Translations under genes and position numbers: made by a program
Part shown: positions 7,270-14,527 of the stretch, piece by piece
Layout of the letters: every line of letters begins with the position of its first letter
How positions within the stretch are numbered: position 1 is the first letter of the stretch
DNA from: Fusobacteriaceae bacterium UBA2433
GTDB taxonomy: Bacteria; Fusobacteriota; Fusobacteriia; Fusobacteriales; Fusobacteriaceae
Assembly (NCBI GenBank): GCA_002342785.1
Contig: DDQV01000061.1
Coordinates: forward strand, 1 to 15,486
Direction of reading: 5' to 3'
DNA: 15,486 nt
Notes under the pieces: generated by a model
The model's database searches: none
What the model saw: the letters and a program-made list of their open reading frames with translations, nothing else
Told to the model about the DNA's origin: nothing

Positions 7270-9453
7270 ATGAAAAAATTATTTCGTAATATATTATTTA
7301 TATTTTTAGGTTTATTTTTATTGATTGGAATAGGAGCAGGTTCTCTTATTATAAAAGCATATAAGGAACTTCCAGAATTAGGACAATTAATAGAAGAATA
7401 TAACCCAGTAGTACCTAGTAAAATCTATGATGTCAATGGTGAGATCATAGATATTCTCTATAAAGAAATTAGAGAGACAGCAACTATAGAAGAGATGCCT
7501 AAATCATTGAAAAATGCTTATATAGCTATTGAGGATAGAAGATTTTATAGTCATCACGGATTTGACATCTTAGGAATGGGAAGAGCTATGGTGATAAATA
7601 TTGTTACTATGAGTAGAGCCCAAGGAGCTAGTTCTATAACTCAACAATTAGCAAAAAATGCATTTCTTACAAATGAAAAAAAAATTATGAGAAAAGTAAA
7701 GGAAGCTATAATTACAGTGGAATTAGAAAGAAGTTACACTAAAGATGAGATTCTTGAAAAATATATGAATGAAATATATTTTGGATCGGGAGCTTATGGA
7801 GTGAAAACTGCAGCTAGAGCATTCTATGATAAATCTGTAGAAGATATAAATCTAGCAGAATCAGCTCTTTTAGCCGGTGTACCTAATAGACCTAACAAAT
7901 ATAACCCTAGAAGACATTTAAATAATGCAATTGTTAGAAGTAAATTAGTTTTATCTCAAATGAAAAAATATAATCTTATAGATCAAAAAGAGTATGAAGA
8001 AGCATTAATTCAAACTTTTTACAATGAAGACAACTTACCAGAAGAATTAAAAAAATTATCTATAGATCAATTATCGAAATTAAATGTTACTGTAATAAAA
8101 AATAAAAGCAATAAAAGAAGTTATAACACTCCTGATTTTACTGATATTGTAGAAAAAAAATTATTTAAATTATTTACAGAAAATCAAATATATGAAGAAG
8201 GATTAGAAGTATATACGACTTTGGATATAGGAATGCAAAAAGCAGCCAGAGCGACATTTTATAACTATGAACCACTTAAAACTAATAAAGGTCTAAATGG
8301 TGGGATGGTAACTATAGAAGCTGACACTGGTTATGTAAGAGCAGTTATAGGCGGTAAAGATTTTAAATCTGGAGACTATAATCGAGCTATTTATGCTAAA
8401 AGACAACCAGGATCATCTTTTAAACCCTTTATTTATTTTACTGCTCTAAGATTAGGATATCCAATGAATACAATAATTGAAGATACACCTCTAGAATTTG
8501 GTGAATGGAAACCACAAAATTATGGTAGTAATTTCAGAAAAAATTTCACTCTTTTAGAGGGAATGGAAAGATCTATAAATATAGTATCCATAAAAACTCT
8601 GCAAAAAGTAGGACTTAAAAATTTAGGTGAAACTGTAAAGTTAGCTGGTGGAGAAAATATAAAAATCCCTCAAAATTTAACAGCGGCACTAGGGACAATG
8701 GTAGTTACTCCATATGAACTTTCAAGTTTATATCTACCTTTTGCAAATGGTGGATATAGAGTTAAACCTCAATTTATTACCCAAGTAAAAAATAGATATG
8801 GAAAAATTATATATCAAGAACAAATAAAACAAAAAAAAGTTTTTGAAGGAGAAGATGTAGCTCTCATCACCCATATGATGGAAGATGTTGTAAATCTTGG
8901 AACTGGTAGAAATGCTAGGGTAAAAAAAGATGGAATCAATATTGTTCAAGGTGGTAAAACTGGTACAACCAATAAACAAAGAACAGCATGGTATGCAGGA
9001 ATCACTCCTAAATATGTTACCACAGTATATATTGGTTATGACAACAATAAACCTATGGATTCATCTGCCACTGGTGGTGGTCTTACAGCAAAACTATGGG
9101 GTAACTACTATCAAATGTTAGTAGATAGTGGATATGATACTGGAAGTGAATTTACTCATATTGCAGATGGATTAAAAAATGATAAATTAACTAAAGTTCT
9201 TATTGATTCTAAAAATGGTAGATTGGCAGATTCCACATCTGGTTGGAGTAAAAGATGGGCACTTTTTAAAAAAGGAACTGAACCAATAGAGATGGCATCT
9301 TTATATAATTCAGATTTCAATAATTTCTTTGTTAAATCTAATGAAATTACCATGGAAAATATAGAAAAAAAAATAAATTCTGAAGAAGATATAGAACAGA
9401 ATAAAAAAAATATAAATTCTGACTCTATGTTTAAAGATCTTTTTAAAGATTAA
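7270..9453 (+). CDS. Class A penicillin-binding protein (PBP1A family)
   Basis: A bifunctional peptidoglycan glycosyltransferase and DD-transpeptidase, anchored in the inner membrane and acting outside it. The 727 residues contain, in order, a signal anchor (about 6-28), a GT51 domain and a transpeptidase domain. GT51 shows EDRRFYSHHG with catalytic Glu88, QGASSITQQLAKN (118-130) and NEIYFGSGAYG with Glu168. The transpeptidase motifs are complete: SSFK (Ser382-Lys385), SIN (435-437) and KTGTT (from Lys563). A Lys/Glu/Asn-rich tail of about 35 residues ends the protein. The ribosome-binding site (GGTAGGAG) overlaps the rlmN stop, and ATG 7270 follows 6 bases later, indicating one operon. PBP1A- and PBP1C-type naming is not resolved from motifs alone. 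The moderate length and absence of extra domains favour PBP1A-like. Confidence 0.93.
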   Translation: MKKLFRNILFIFLGLFLLIGIGAGSLIIKAYKELPELGQLIEEYNPVVPSKIYDVNGEIIDILYKEIRETATIEEMPKSLKNAYIAIEDRRFYSHHGFDILGMGRAMVINIVTMSRAQGASSITQQLAKNAFLTNEKKIMRKVKEAIITVELERSYTKDEILEKYMNEIYFGSGAYGVKTAARAFYDKSVEDINLAESALLAGVPNRPNKYNPRRHLNNAIVRSKLVLSQMKKYNLIDQKEYEEALIQTFYNEDNLPEELKKLSIDQLSKLNVTVIKNKSNKRSYNTPDFTDIVEKKLFKLFTENQIYEEGLEVYTTLDIGMQKAARATFYNYEPLKTNKGLNGGMVTIEADTGYVRAVIGGKDFKSGDYNRAIYAKRQPGSSFKPFIYFTALRLGYPMNTIIEDTPLEFGEWKPQNYGSNFRKNFTLLEGMERSINIVSIKTLQKVGLKNLGETVKLAGGENIKIPQNLTAALGTMVVTPYELSSLYLPFANGGYRVKPQFITQVKNRYGKIIYQEQIKQKKVFEGEDVALITHMMEDVVNLGTGRNARVKKDGINIVQGGKTGTTNKQRTAWYAGITPKYVTTVYIGYDNNKPMDSSATGGGLTAKLWGNYYQMLVDSGYDTGSEFTHIADGLKNDKLTKVLIDSKNGRLADSTSGWSKRWALFKKGTEPIEMASLYNSDFNNFFVKSNEITMENIEKKINSEEDIEQNKKNINSDSMFKDLFKD

Positions 9454-9484
9454 AAAATTTAATATTTAAATCCACACTTGTGGT

Positions 9485-9519
9485 AGATGTTCGAAAAATC
9501 CATCTATAAAAAACCAAAG
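9485..9519 (+). promoter_or_regulatory. Predicted preQ1-I riboswitch aptamer
   Basis: The layout matches the short class-I preQ1 aptamer. P1 is AGATG (9485-9489) pairing with CATCT (9501-9505). The loop starts with TTC (9490-9492). A single C (9500) stands just before the 3' P1 strand, where the preQ1-specifying cytosine lies. The A-rich tail ATAAAAAAC (9506-9514) is as in the B. subtilis queC aptamer. P1 differs from the common AGAGG/CCTCT by a compensated base-pair change. The P2 pseudoknot is the weak point: only G9493-C9515 and C9492-G9519 look possible, with AAA bulged. The next gene is a queuosine-precursor transporter, which is what this riboswitch class is known to control. Confidence 0.65.
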
Positions 9520-9524
9520 ACTAT

Positions 9525-9557
9525 GTGTAGAAGTCGAAATAAAACTACACTTTTTTT
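9525..9557 (+). promoter_or_regulatory. Hairpin with T-tract inside the riboswitch expression platform
   Basis: GTGTAG (9525-9530) pairs with CTACAC (9545-9550) around a 14-base loop, directly followed by seven T. It could be a weak terminator. The pairing can be extended: ACCAAA (9513-9518), which contains the aptamer tail, is complementary to TTTGGT (9555-9560). The hairpin could therefore compete with the pseudoknot, or simply bring the aptamer close to the strong terminator downstream. Which role it plays is not decided by sequence. Confidence 0.45.
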
Positions 9558-9568
9558 GGTATGCTTTT

Positions 9569-9595
9569 AAGAGGGATTTTATATCCCTCTTTTTT
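9569..9595 (+). terminator. Intrinsic terminator upstream of yhhQ (riboswitch-controlled)
   Basis: AAGAGGGAT (9569-9577) pairs perfectly with ATCCCTCTT (9583-9591) around a 5-base loop, ending in a T-run to 9595. It sits 31 bases upstream of the transporter ATG, so it would block that gene unless prevented from folding. Its 5' arm can instead pair with aptamer bases 9498-9505 (seven of eight positions), which suggests anti-termination when preQ1 is absent. It may also stop transcripts from the PBP gene. Confidence 0.8.
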
Positions 9596-9626
9596 ATATT
9601 TTAAAAATAAAAAAGGAGAAATAAAT

Positions 9627-10367
9627 ATGCAAAATATAACACTTTGGTTTGCAATGTTAATAGTAAAATTTGGATTCATCTTATATTTTTATAAAAATTA
9701 TGGTAAAAATGGACTCTATGCATATATACCAATAACCATAATACTAGCTCAGATACAAGTAAATAAAACTATAGAGATAGGTGGAATGTCATCTACTCTA
9801 GGGAATATAATGTTCGCATCAAGTTTTTTAGTAACAGATATATTATCGGAAAAATATGGAATAAAAGCTGCAGCTAAAGGAGCTAAAATAGGACTCATGA
9901 GTAATATTGCAGCAACTATATTGCTACAAGTTTCAGTAGCTTTTGAACCTAGTGCAACAGATTATTCACAAATCGCTATGAAAACTTTATTTGGACCATT
10001 ATCTAGATTTACAGCAGTTGGGCTTATCGGATACTGGATCTCACAAAATATAGATATCCATCTATTTGAGCAAATAAAAAAAAGATTTCCAGAAAATAAA
10101 TATCTTTGGCTTAGAAATAACGGAAGTACTATCTTAAGTCAATTTGTAGATACAGCAGTCTTTACATATCTAGCTTTCTATTTAAGTTTTGATATTTTAG
10201 GATTTTCATATGTGGGATTCTACGATTTTAATACATGTTTAGAAATATTCACAACAACATATTTAATGAAAATTGTAATAGCAACCTTTGATACTCCATT
10301 TTTATACCTAGCTAAAAAAATGCATAGTGGAGGTACACTTTCAGAAAAAAAGTTAAAAAAAATTTAA
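9627..10367 (+). CDS. yhhQ: Queuosine precursor transporter (YhhQ/VUT family)
   Basis: A multi-spanning inner-membrane protein of the family whose E. coli member imports preQ0 and preQ1; some homologues import queuine. The 246 residues show about six hydrophobic segments. Family signatures are FASSFLVTDILSEKYG (63-78), NNGSTILSQFVDTAVF (164-179) with conserved Gln172 and Asp175, and IATFDTPFLYLAKK (218-231). The start is ATG at 9627, with AAGGAG at 9613-9618 and 8-base spacing. An in-frame ATG at 9561 would place the terminator inside the coding region and adds 22 atypical residues, so it is rejected. It lies downstream of a predicted preQ1-I riboswitch and 15 bases before a radical-SAM gene. 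The substrate (preQ0, preQ1 or queuine) cannot be read from the sequence. A queuine-cleaving partner would favour queuine or preQ1. Confidence 0.9.
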   Translation: MQNITLWFAMLIVKFGFILYFYKNYGKNGLYAYIPITIILAQIQVNKTIEIGGMSSTLGNIMFASSFLVTDILSEKYGIKAAAKGAKIGLMSNIAATILLQVSVAFEPSATDYSQIAMKTLFGPLSRFTAVGLIGYWISQNIDIHLFEQIKKRFPENKYLWLRNNGSTILSQFVDTAVFTYLAFYLSFDILGFSYVGFYDFNTCLEIFTTTYLMKIVIATFDTPFLYLAKKMHSGGTLSEKKLKKI

Positions 10368-10382
10368 ATTAGAGGTGATAAA

Positions 10383-11081
10383 ATGAGATATAGTAAGATC
10401 TTAGATAAAAATATTCGGGAAATAGTTCTCTTAAAAAGTTTCCCTTGTAGTTATGGAAAATGTAAATTTTGTAATTATATAAAAGATAATTCTATAGATG
10501 AAGATGAGATAAATAAAATTAATCTTGATGTTTTAAAAAATGTAACAGGCGAATTTAAAGTATTAGAAGTAATAAATTCTGGTTCAGTTTTTGAAATCCC
10601 ATCTAAAACATTGGAAAAAATAAGAGAAATTGTCAGAAAAAAAAATATAAGAATTCTATATTTTGAAGCTTATTATGGATATATAAAAAGATTAGATGAG
10701 ATCAAAGATTATTTTGATGGGGTAGAAATAAGATTTCGAATAGGAATCGAAACCTTTGACAATAATTACAGGATAAACTCATATGGAAAAAATTTTGTAA
10801 TAGATAAAACTAACTTAAAAAAAATAAGTAATGAATTTTATTCTGCTTGTTTCCTTGTGTGTACTAAAGGTCAAACAAAAAACATGATAGCTAAAGATAT
10901 AGAGTTAGGTCTCACAAACTTTAAACAAATAACTATAAATGTATTTATAGATAATGAAACTGAGGTAAAACAAGATAAAGAATTAGTAGATTGGCTTATG
11001 AAAAATTATAGTTATCTAAAGGATGACCCCCGTGTAGAACTTTTGTATGATAACAAAGATTTAGGTGTATTTAAACAATAA
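10383..11081 (+). CDS. queL: Small radical-SAM protein, probable queuine lyase (QueL-like)
   Basis: The 232-residue protein has a Cys cluster PCSYGKCKFC (Cys22, Cys27, Cys30) with CX4CX2C spacing instead of the usual CX3CX2C. It also has a distant relative of the radical-SAM barrel motifs: INSGSVFEIP (64-73) and RIGIETFDNNYRINSYGKNF. These resemble the archaeosine-synthase (RaSEA)/COG1244-like group. A radical-SAM queuine lyase (QueL) that cleaves queuine to preQ1 is established in Clostridioides difficile and related gut bacteria. It is small and clusters with queuosine salvage genes. The location here, 15 bases after a YhhQ transporter and under a preQ1 riboswitch, makes that function the best inference, not a proof. 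ATG 10383 follows AGAGGTGAT. A bidirectional terminator ends the operon. Another small tRNA- or cofactor-related radical-SAM activity remains possible. Confidence 0.6.
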   Translation: MRYSKILDKNIREIVLLKSFPCSYGKCKFCNYIKDNSIDEDEINKINLDVLKNVTGEFKVLEVINSGSVFEIPSKTLEKIREIVRKKNIRILYFEAYYGYIKRLDEIKDYFDGVEIRFRIGIETFDNNYRINSYGKNFVIDKTNLKKISNEFYSACFLVCTKGQTKNMIAKDIELGLTNFKQITINVFIDNETEVKQDKELVDWLMKNYSYLKDDPRVELLYDNKDLGVFKQ

Positions 11082-11111
11082 TTTCATAGATGATAAAATT
11101 AAATACAAAAT

Positions 11112-11140
11112 AAAAATGAGCGAAAAATTGCTCATTTTTT
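11112..11140. terminator. Bidirectional terminator between queL and pssA
   Basis: AAAAATGAGC (11112-11121) and GCTCATTTTT (11130-11139) form a perfect 10-bp stem with an 8-base loop. A run of T follows on the plus strand and the complementary A-run precedes it. Both strands therefore read as hairpin plus U-tract. It can close the queuosine operon (plus) and pssA (minus), whose stop codon is only about 12 bases away. Confidence 0.85.
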
Positions 11141-11152
11141 TCTAAATATAAT

Positions 11153-11851
11153 TTAATCAAGATCTTTTGAATTAAAAAATAGAAATAGATTAGCAAAAAC
11201 ATAATATAGACCCAATGGAAATAGGGAATATTCTGCTGTTCCTAAGATAGCTATTGCTACAAATAAGATCATTTTTTTAGGTATAAAACTAAATATTTTT
11301 TGTGGAATCTTAAACGGAATTGTGCTTACCATAAGTACTGCTGAACCTAAAGCAACTACCGCTAATATTTTAGGATCTATTCCTAGTCCAGTAACTCTAG
11401 CAAATAAAAAATAAGATACTACTAAATTTGCACCATTTGGAATAGGCATTCCACTAAAATCATCTTTACTATCACTGGCAGTAGTCACAACGTTAAACTT
11501 AACTAATCTGACAACTCCTGCAAGGGCATATATAAAAGAAAGTGGTATAATAAGTTCTTTTGGAAAATTATTCACTGTAGTTGTTAAAAACGAATAGATC
11601 AATATAGCAGGGGCCATTCCAAAAGATACAGAATCACAAAAGGAATCAAACTCCTTACCAAATTCACTAAAGGCGTTCATCTTTCTAGCAGTAAGACCAT
11701 CTAAGGCATCAAAAACCATAGCCAATAAGATTAACCATGCAGCTAAATGAAAATCCTTTTTAATGGACATCGTGATACTTAAGAAACCTAGCAACATATT
11801 GGTAGCTGTTATGGCATTGGGCAGAATGTACTTACTTTCAATCTTGTTCAT
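11153..11851 (-). CDS. pssA: CDP-diacylglycerol-serine O-phosphatidyltransferase
   Basis: Transfers a phosphatidyl group from CDP-diacylglycerol to L-serine, giving phosphatidylserine, the precursor of phosphatidylethanolamine. The 232-residue integral membrane protein belongs to the CDP-alcohol phosphatidyltransferase family. The full signature DxxDGxxAR(x8)GxxxDxxxD is present (Asp48, Asp51, Gly52, Ala55, Arg56, Gly65, Asp69, Asp73). PNAITATNMLLGF (11-23) and SFGMAPA (76-82) are typical of the PssA subgroup of Gram-positive type, rather than the PLD-like PssA of E. coli. At least six hydrophobic segments are visible. AAGGAG at 11859-11864 with 7-8 base spacing supports ATG 11851. It is transcribed alone, divergent from ylmH, from a palindromic promoter region. 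No decarboxylase gene (psd) is adjacent in the window. Confidence 0.9.
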   Translation of the reverse strand: MNKIESKYILPNAITATNMLLGFLSITMSIKKDFHLAAWLILLAMVFDALDGLTARKMNAFSEFGKEFDSFCDSVSFGMAPAILIYSFLTTTVNNFPKELIIPLSFIYALAGVVRLVKFNVVTTASDSKDDFSGMPIPNGANLVVSYFLFARVTGLGIDPKILAVVALGSAVLMVSTIPFKIPQKIFSFIPKKMILFVAIAILGTAEYSLFPLGLYYVFANLFLFFNSKDLD

Positions 11852-11893
11852 AAAATCTCCTTTTCTAACTATAATAAAATATTATTTAATAAC

Positions 11894-11929
11894 AATTGAT
11901 TTTACCACACAAATAATATAAAATCAATT
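11894..11929. promoter_or_regulatory. Palindromic divergent promoters of pssA (-) and ylmH (+)
   Basis: AATTGATTTTA (11894-11904) and TAAAATCAATT (11919-11929) are perfect 11-base inverted arms with a 14-base spacer. Plus strand: TTGATT (11896-11901), 17 bases, TAAAAT (11919-11924). Minus strand: TTGATT (11927-11922), 17 bases, TAAAAT (11904-11899), the latter preceded by TGG as an extended -10. Each arm thus carries the -35 of one promoter overlapping the -10 of the other. Predicted starts are about 40 bases (pssA) and 50 bases (ylmH) from the ATGs. It could additionally, or instead, be a repressor site. Confidence 0.6.
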
Positions 11930-11979
11930 ATACTAAATAATACTTAATCTTATTTTTTTAGTATCTACAAGGAGGTAAA

Positions 11980-12753
11980 ATGAATAAAAAAAATTTTAAA
12001 AATTATTTTATAGGGGAAGATGAAGATATAATATATAATATCTTTGATAAGATAGAACTTTGCAAAAAAAGAGATGGTATAGTTTATACAGATATATTTT
12101 TACCCCCTCAAATTTGGTCAAAATTAATCGAAATAGAATCTGAATTAGAAATTTTAATTGAGGTAAAAGGAGTTTCTATAGAGAGTGAAAAAAAGATGGT
12201 AGCTTTTAAAAGTTATTACTCTAATGAGATATTGAATTTTCCTTTTAAACTTATATTGATAAAAAATTCCTCTAAATTTAACATTTTAGAACACAGACAT
12301 TATCTTGGTGGAATACTATCTACTGGAATTAAAAGAGAAAAATTAGGCGATCTTATTGTAGAAGATGAAAACTGTTATACAGCCATTTCGGATCAACTTT
12401 TTGATTTTTTACAACTCCATCTTTTAACTATTGGAAGATCAAAAGTTAAAATTGAAGAGTTAGGAAATATCAAAGTTCCACAATATAAATTTGATATAAA
12501 GGAATATTTAATAAGTTCATATAGAATCGATGTTATTATATCTGCACTTACAAATAGTTCTAGAAATGAAGCTTTAAAGATGATAACTTCATCCCAAATT
12601 ATGATAAACTATAAGTTCAGAACTGATAAATCATTAACTATCAAAAAAGAAGATGTTATTTCTATTAGAAAATATGGAAAATTTATTTTTTTAGAAAGTA
12701 TTGGGGAAACAAAAAAAGGAAAGTTTAAAGTAAAATTTAAAAAATATATTTAA
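11980..12753 (+). CDS. ylmH: YlmH family S4-domain RNA-binding protein
   Basis: A cytoplasmic RNA-binding protein. In Bacillus subtilis YlmH binds ribosomes and has been linked to ribosome-associated quality control of stalled large subunits. The 257-residue length is typical. HRHYLGGILSTGIKREKLGD (105-124) is the family block, followed by ISDQLFDFLQLHL (136-148). A C-terminal S4 domain spans about 178-240, with SSYRIDVIISALTNSSRNEA (179-198). ATG 11980 has AGGAGG at 11970-11975. In Firmicutes the gene usually sits in the sepF/divIVA division cluster. Here it stands next to pssA and an AsmA-like gene, so that context is lost. It is likely first in an operon with the next two genes, although 42 bases separate it from the next ATG. 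Confidence 0.87.
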   Translation: MNKKNFKNYFIGEDEDIIYNIFDKIELCKKRDGIVYTDIFLPPQIWSKLIEIESELEILIEVKGVSIESEKKMVAFKSYYSNEILNFPFKLILIKNSSKFNILEHRHYLGGILSTGIKREKLGDLIVEDENCYTAISDQLFDFLQLHLLTIGRSKVKIEELGNIKVPQYKFDIKEYLISSYRIDVIISALTNSSRNEALKMITSSQIMINYKFRTDKSLTIKKEDVISIRKYGKFIFLESIGETKKGKFKVKFKKYI

Positions 12754-12795
12754 AAAATAAAAATTATCTTATTATTAACATACAGGGAGGGGAAG

Positions 12796-14508
12796 ATGAA
12801 GAAGATATTAGGAATAATAGCAATATTTTTATCTGTCATAATATTAGGAGGATATTTTTTTAGAAATACCTTTATAGAATATTTTGGTGAAAAGATAGGA
12901 AGTGAAAAGTATGGTGCAAAAATAGATATAGACAATATAGATCTCGACTTATTTAATGGAAATCTCAAAGTTGGAAGGATTCAAATTACTGATAAAAACA
13001 ATACTATGAGAAATATAGGAGATATTAAAAATATTAATTTAAAAATAAAATATAAACCCCTCCTACAAAATCTAATAGTAGTCGATAATGCTACCATTGG
13101 ATTAGTCGAAATATTAACCCCTAGAAAAATAGATGGTTTTATCAAAGGAAATCCTTCAAATAATGGATCTAATATCAAAAAAATTAAAATTGAAAAAAGT
13201 GATAAATTAGATTTGAATAGTTTAAATTTAGACATAGATGGTAATAACTATGAGAAAATTTTAAATAATTTAAATATAAAAATTGTTAAAGAATATAATA
13301 CTGAAATAGAAAAGGTAGAAAAAATTCATGATTACTGGAATGAAAAGTTAAATAATATAGAATATAGATCTCAATTAAAAGATATAGAAACCAAGTATAA
13401 AATAATTGAAGGAAGGATCAAAAGTGAGAAAAATCCATTAAAACTTATAAATGAAGTAGATGAATTGAACAGTCTAATTAAAGATGTAAAGATATTAGTT
13501 GAAAAAATTAATGATGATAAAAAACAATTTAACAAAGATATGGAAGTTATCAATGAAATACAGAAAAAAACTTTTAAATATATCAACACTGATGATCCTT
13601 TTAAAGAGATAGTCGGATGGAATAAACTCGAACTTCAATCAAAAATAAATGATTATTTAAACGATTATCTAAATGAATATGTTGATAAAAATATTGATTT
13701 TTTTAGTATGCTTAATAAACAAGATAAAGTCTCATATGAAAAAACATTTGATTTTTGGATCAAAAATACAGATTTGAAAGTTAACTATTCTAACTATACA
13801 TTTAAAGGTAAGGTAGAAGATTTTACTTCAAAAAAAGGTATCTCTCCTAATCCTATAAAATTTAATTTAGAGGCAGATGATAGAACTATTAAAGGAGATC
13901 TCCGTGGAGAGTTAAATAGGGAAACTGATATCTCAAAGATTAAATTAAATCTTTCTGGAGTGACTATAGATGATAATATAATCGGAAATAACAAAAATTT
14001 AATTATAATGGTTGGAAGTAAGATAAATTTAAGTTATAATATGAATTACGAAAATAAAATAATAGATATAGATGGTAAAATAGCCTTAGACGATTTAAAA
14101 ATAGATCCAAATAAACTAGATATAGACCTATCTATAAAAGATATAATAGGAAAAAATTTAAAGACTATTGATAGATTAATTATTGATTATAACTACGATG
14201 GTTCTAAAGAAAAACTAATATTTAATACAAATATAGAAACTATTTTCTCTAGTTTAATAAAAGATATATTAGATGAAAATAAAAAAATATATAAAGCAAA
14301 AGCAAAACTTATGATAGATGAAAAAATTAAAATATATACAAAGGAATTAGAGTTTGAAATAGAAAAGATAGACGAATTTAAAAAGATTATAGAGGAAAAT
14401 TCAAAAGAATTAAAATCTTTAGAGAATAAGGTAAAATTCAATAAAGATTTTAAAAATAAAGAAAATCTATTCGATGGATTAGGAGATGGTCTCAAAAATC
14501 TTTTTTAA
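12796..14508 (+). CDS. AsmA-like membrane-anchored protein (TIGR03545 type)
   Basis: The 570-residue protein starts with an uncleaved signal anchor (about 4-22), followed by an envelope domain. GAKIDIDNIDLDLFNGNLKV (40-59), an MRNIGDI segment (71-77) and ILTPRKIDGF (106-115) strongly resemble the N-terminal AsmA/DUF-like repeat of the TIGR03545 family. Residues about 165-255 are Lys/Glu-rich with heptad-like spacing, a probable coiled coil. Residues 330-500 look beta-rich, and a charged coiled-coil tail follows. AsmA relatives in Gram-negative bacteria form bridges for lipid movement between membranes. A similar role here is only inference, but it would fit a diderm organism. ATG 12796 has GGGAGGGG as ribosome-binding site. 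It is 19 bases upstream of mgtE, so the two are co-transcribed. I know no experimentally proven function for this family. Confidence 0.6.
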   Translation: MKKILGIIAIFLSVIILGGYFFRNTFIEYFGEKIGSEKYGAKIDIDNIDLDLFNGNLKVGRIQITDKNNTMRNIGDIKNINLKIKYKPLLQNLIVVDNATIGLVEILTPRKIDGFIKGNPSNNGSNIKKIKIEKSDKLDLNSLNLDIDGNNYEKILNNLNIKIVKEYNTEIEKVEKIHDYWNEKLNNIEYRSQLKDIETKYKIIEGRIKSEKNPLKLINEVDELNSLIKDVKILVEKINDDKKQFNKDMEVINEIQKKTFKYINTDDPFKEIVGWNKLELQSKINDYLNDYLNEYVDKNIDFFSMLNKQDKVSYEKTFDFWIKNTDLKVNYSNYTFKGKVEDFTSKKGISPNPIKFNLEADDRTIKGDLRGELNRETDISKIKLNLSGVTIDDNIIGNNKNLIIMVGSKINLSYNMNYENKIIDIDGKIALDDLKIDPNKLDIDLSIKDIIGKNLKTIDRLIIDYNYDGSKEKLIFNTNIETIFSSLIKDILDENKKIYKAKAKLMIDEKIKIYTKELEFEIEKIDEFKKIIEENSKELKSLENKVKFNKDFKNKENLFDGLGDGLKNLF

Positions 14509-14527
14509 CTAAAAAGAGGGTGATATT

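Noticed and set aside
9561..9626. ATG giving a 22-residue longer transporter
   Set aside because: It would begin before the intrinsic terminator (9569-9595) and has no ribosome-binding site; ATG 9627 has one at the right distance.
14193..14495. 100-residue open frame on the minus strand inside the AsmA-like gene
   Set aside because: Antisense shadow of an A-rich coding strand: low-complexity Phe/Ser/Ile protein, no ribosome-binding site. The other short antisense frames (for example 12981-13235, 8734-8979, 2384-2668) are the same kind of artefact.
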